A stretch of 64,000 bases of DNA from Gammaproteobacteria bacterium. Its GTDB lineage: Bacteria > Pseudomonadota > Gammaproteobacteria > JAJDOJ01. A program made the translations under genes and the position numbers. Below are positions 63,464 to 64,000 of the stretch, in pieces. Each line of letters starts with the position of its first letter. The first letter of the stretch is position 1. Under the pieces are notes generated by a model that had not been told where the DNA came from, ran no database searches, and worked only from the letters and a program-made list of their open reading frames with translations. Location: assembly GCA_026984215.1 (NCBI GenBank), contig JALSSO010000026.1, positions 1 to 64,000 on the forward strand, given 5' to 3'.

Positions 63464-64000
63464 TCAACCTCCTTCCGGGATCCAGACGAAGCGCAGATCC
63501 CGACCCACTTGCCGCAGCGACTCCAGCCGCATGGGGATGCGCTGCGCCATGCGTTCCAACTCCGGCACCACGGCCAGACCGCGCGCCGCATGCCCCATCA
63601 CGTGAGGCGCCATGTAGACCACCCATTCGTCCACCCACCCGCCGGCCAGCAACGCCCCGGCCAGCGTGGCGCCGGCCTCCACCAGGACCTCGTTGACCTC
63701 CCGGCGCGCCAGCAGGTCCAGCACCGCACCGAGCTCCAGCCCGCCCGCGGCCGCGGGAACCCTCCGCACCTCGGCCCCCGCCGCCTCGAGCGCCGCGCGC
63801 CGCGGCGGGTGGTCACGGGCCGTGAGGATCAAGGTACGGCCCGACAGTCCCAGCATGCGCATTCCCGGCGGGCTTTCCAGAGACGGGTCGAGCACCACGC
63901 GCAACGGCTGGCGCACGGGACCCTCGATGCCCAGCTCCGCGGCCGCCAGGCGAACGTTGAGCGAGGGGTCGTCGGCCAGCACCGTGCCGATTCCGGTGAG
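63464..64000 (-). CDS. ribD: RibD reductase domain (N-terminal part missing)
   Basis: C-terminal 178 residues of the bifunctional deaminase/reductase, cut by the right edge. GIGTVLADDPSLNVR starts the reductase fold; VNEVLVEAGATLAGALLAGG is the conserved reductase core. Upstream sequence beyond the window should hold the deaminase zinc site. Stop is 4 bases before the ribE ATG. Confidence 0.93.
   Translation of the reverse strand, partial: LTGIGTVLADDPSLNVRLAAAELGIEGPVRQPLRVVLDPSLESPPGMRMLGLSGRTLILTARDHPPRRAALEAAGAEVRRVPAAAGGLELGAVLDLLARREVNEVLVEAGATLAGALLAGGWVDEWVVYMAPHVMGHAARGLAVVPELERMAQRIPMRLESLRQVGRDLRFVWIPEGG

Overview
The window is GC-rich (roughly two thirds G+C by eye), densely coded and dominated by short ATGA/GTGA overlaps. 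It reads as the chromosome of a sulfur-oxidising, denitrifying gammaproteobacterium, probably Chromatiales/Ectothiorhodospiraceae-like. The reasons are cytochrome cd1 nitrite reductase with cNOR and NnrS, a flavocytochrome c sulfide dehydrogenase pair, a split YeeE/YedE sulfur-compound transporter, and gammaproteobacterial gene orders (rpsF-rpsR-DUF2232-rplI-dnaB-alr; fmdB-aspS; prfB-lysS; ribD-ribE-ribBX-ribH-nusB-thiL-pgpA). No rRNA, tRNA, IS element, prophage or CRISPR array was seen.

Layout. 1-5.1 kb (minus): small membrane protein, norC, norB, nirS, nirC, nirF (cut by the left edge), with strong hairpins on both sides of nirS. A perfect FNR/Dnr-type dyad lies in the divergent region shared with nnrS (5.3 kb, plus), followed by a YfdX-family gene. 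7.7-10.1 kb: a four-gene operon of two DUF1538 membrane proteins, a PII-like protein and a CBS-pair protein; this is the most coherent uncharacterised system in the window. 10.1-13.4 kb: pncB, archease and rtcB. 13.5-15.3 kb: a second FNR-type site in front of a phosphoribosyltransferase, then an HPF-like gene and a hemerythrin. 15.4-26.5 kb: aspS, fmdB, an SDR, a FIST-GGDEF protein, djlA, an amidase, a lipase-maturation-factor-like protein, a DUF1931 histone-fold protein, trmJ and zwf. 26.5-36.5 kb: creA, a solitary bcsG homologue, glgP, a K+ channel with two RCK-like regions plus a DUF6394 partner and a PfkB kinase, then a SnoaL-like / thioredoxin-HEAT / PhyH group. 36.8-38.5 kb: fccA-fccB. 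38.6-43.3 kb: alr, dnaB, rplI, DUF2232, rpsR, rpsF. 43.6-49 kb: slyD, split YeeE/YedE genes, lysS, and prfB with its programmed frameshift. 49-58.6 kb: dTDP-rhamnose genes rfbA/C/D/B, a divergent LpxL-family acyltransferase, two PilT-like ATPases, a HEAT-repeat Ser/Thr kinase and an internally duplicated 'NKRY' protein. 58.6-64 kb: pgpA, thiL, nusB, ribH, a coiled-coil gene in reverse orientation, ribBX, ribE and ribD (cut by the right edge).

How the genes work together. Nitrite goes to NO through NirS and NO goes to N2O through NorCB, with NirC/NirF supporting heme d1 and NnrS in NO stress. Electrons could come from sulfide through FccAB. The two FNR-type dyads suggest shared low-oxygen/NO control of the nor-nir/nnrS divergon and the phosphoribosyltransferase-HPF-hemerythrin group. 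The rest is housekeeping with several under-described accessory modules, listed in the findings.
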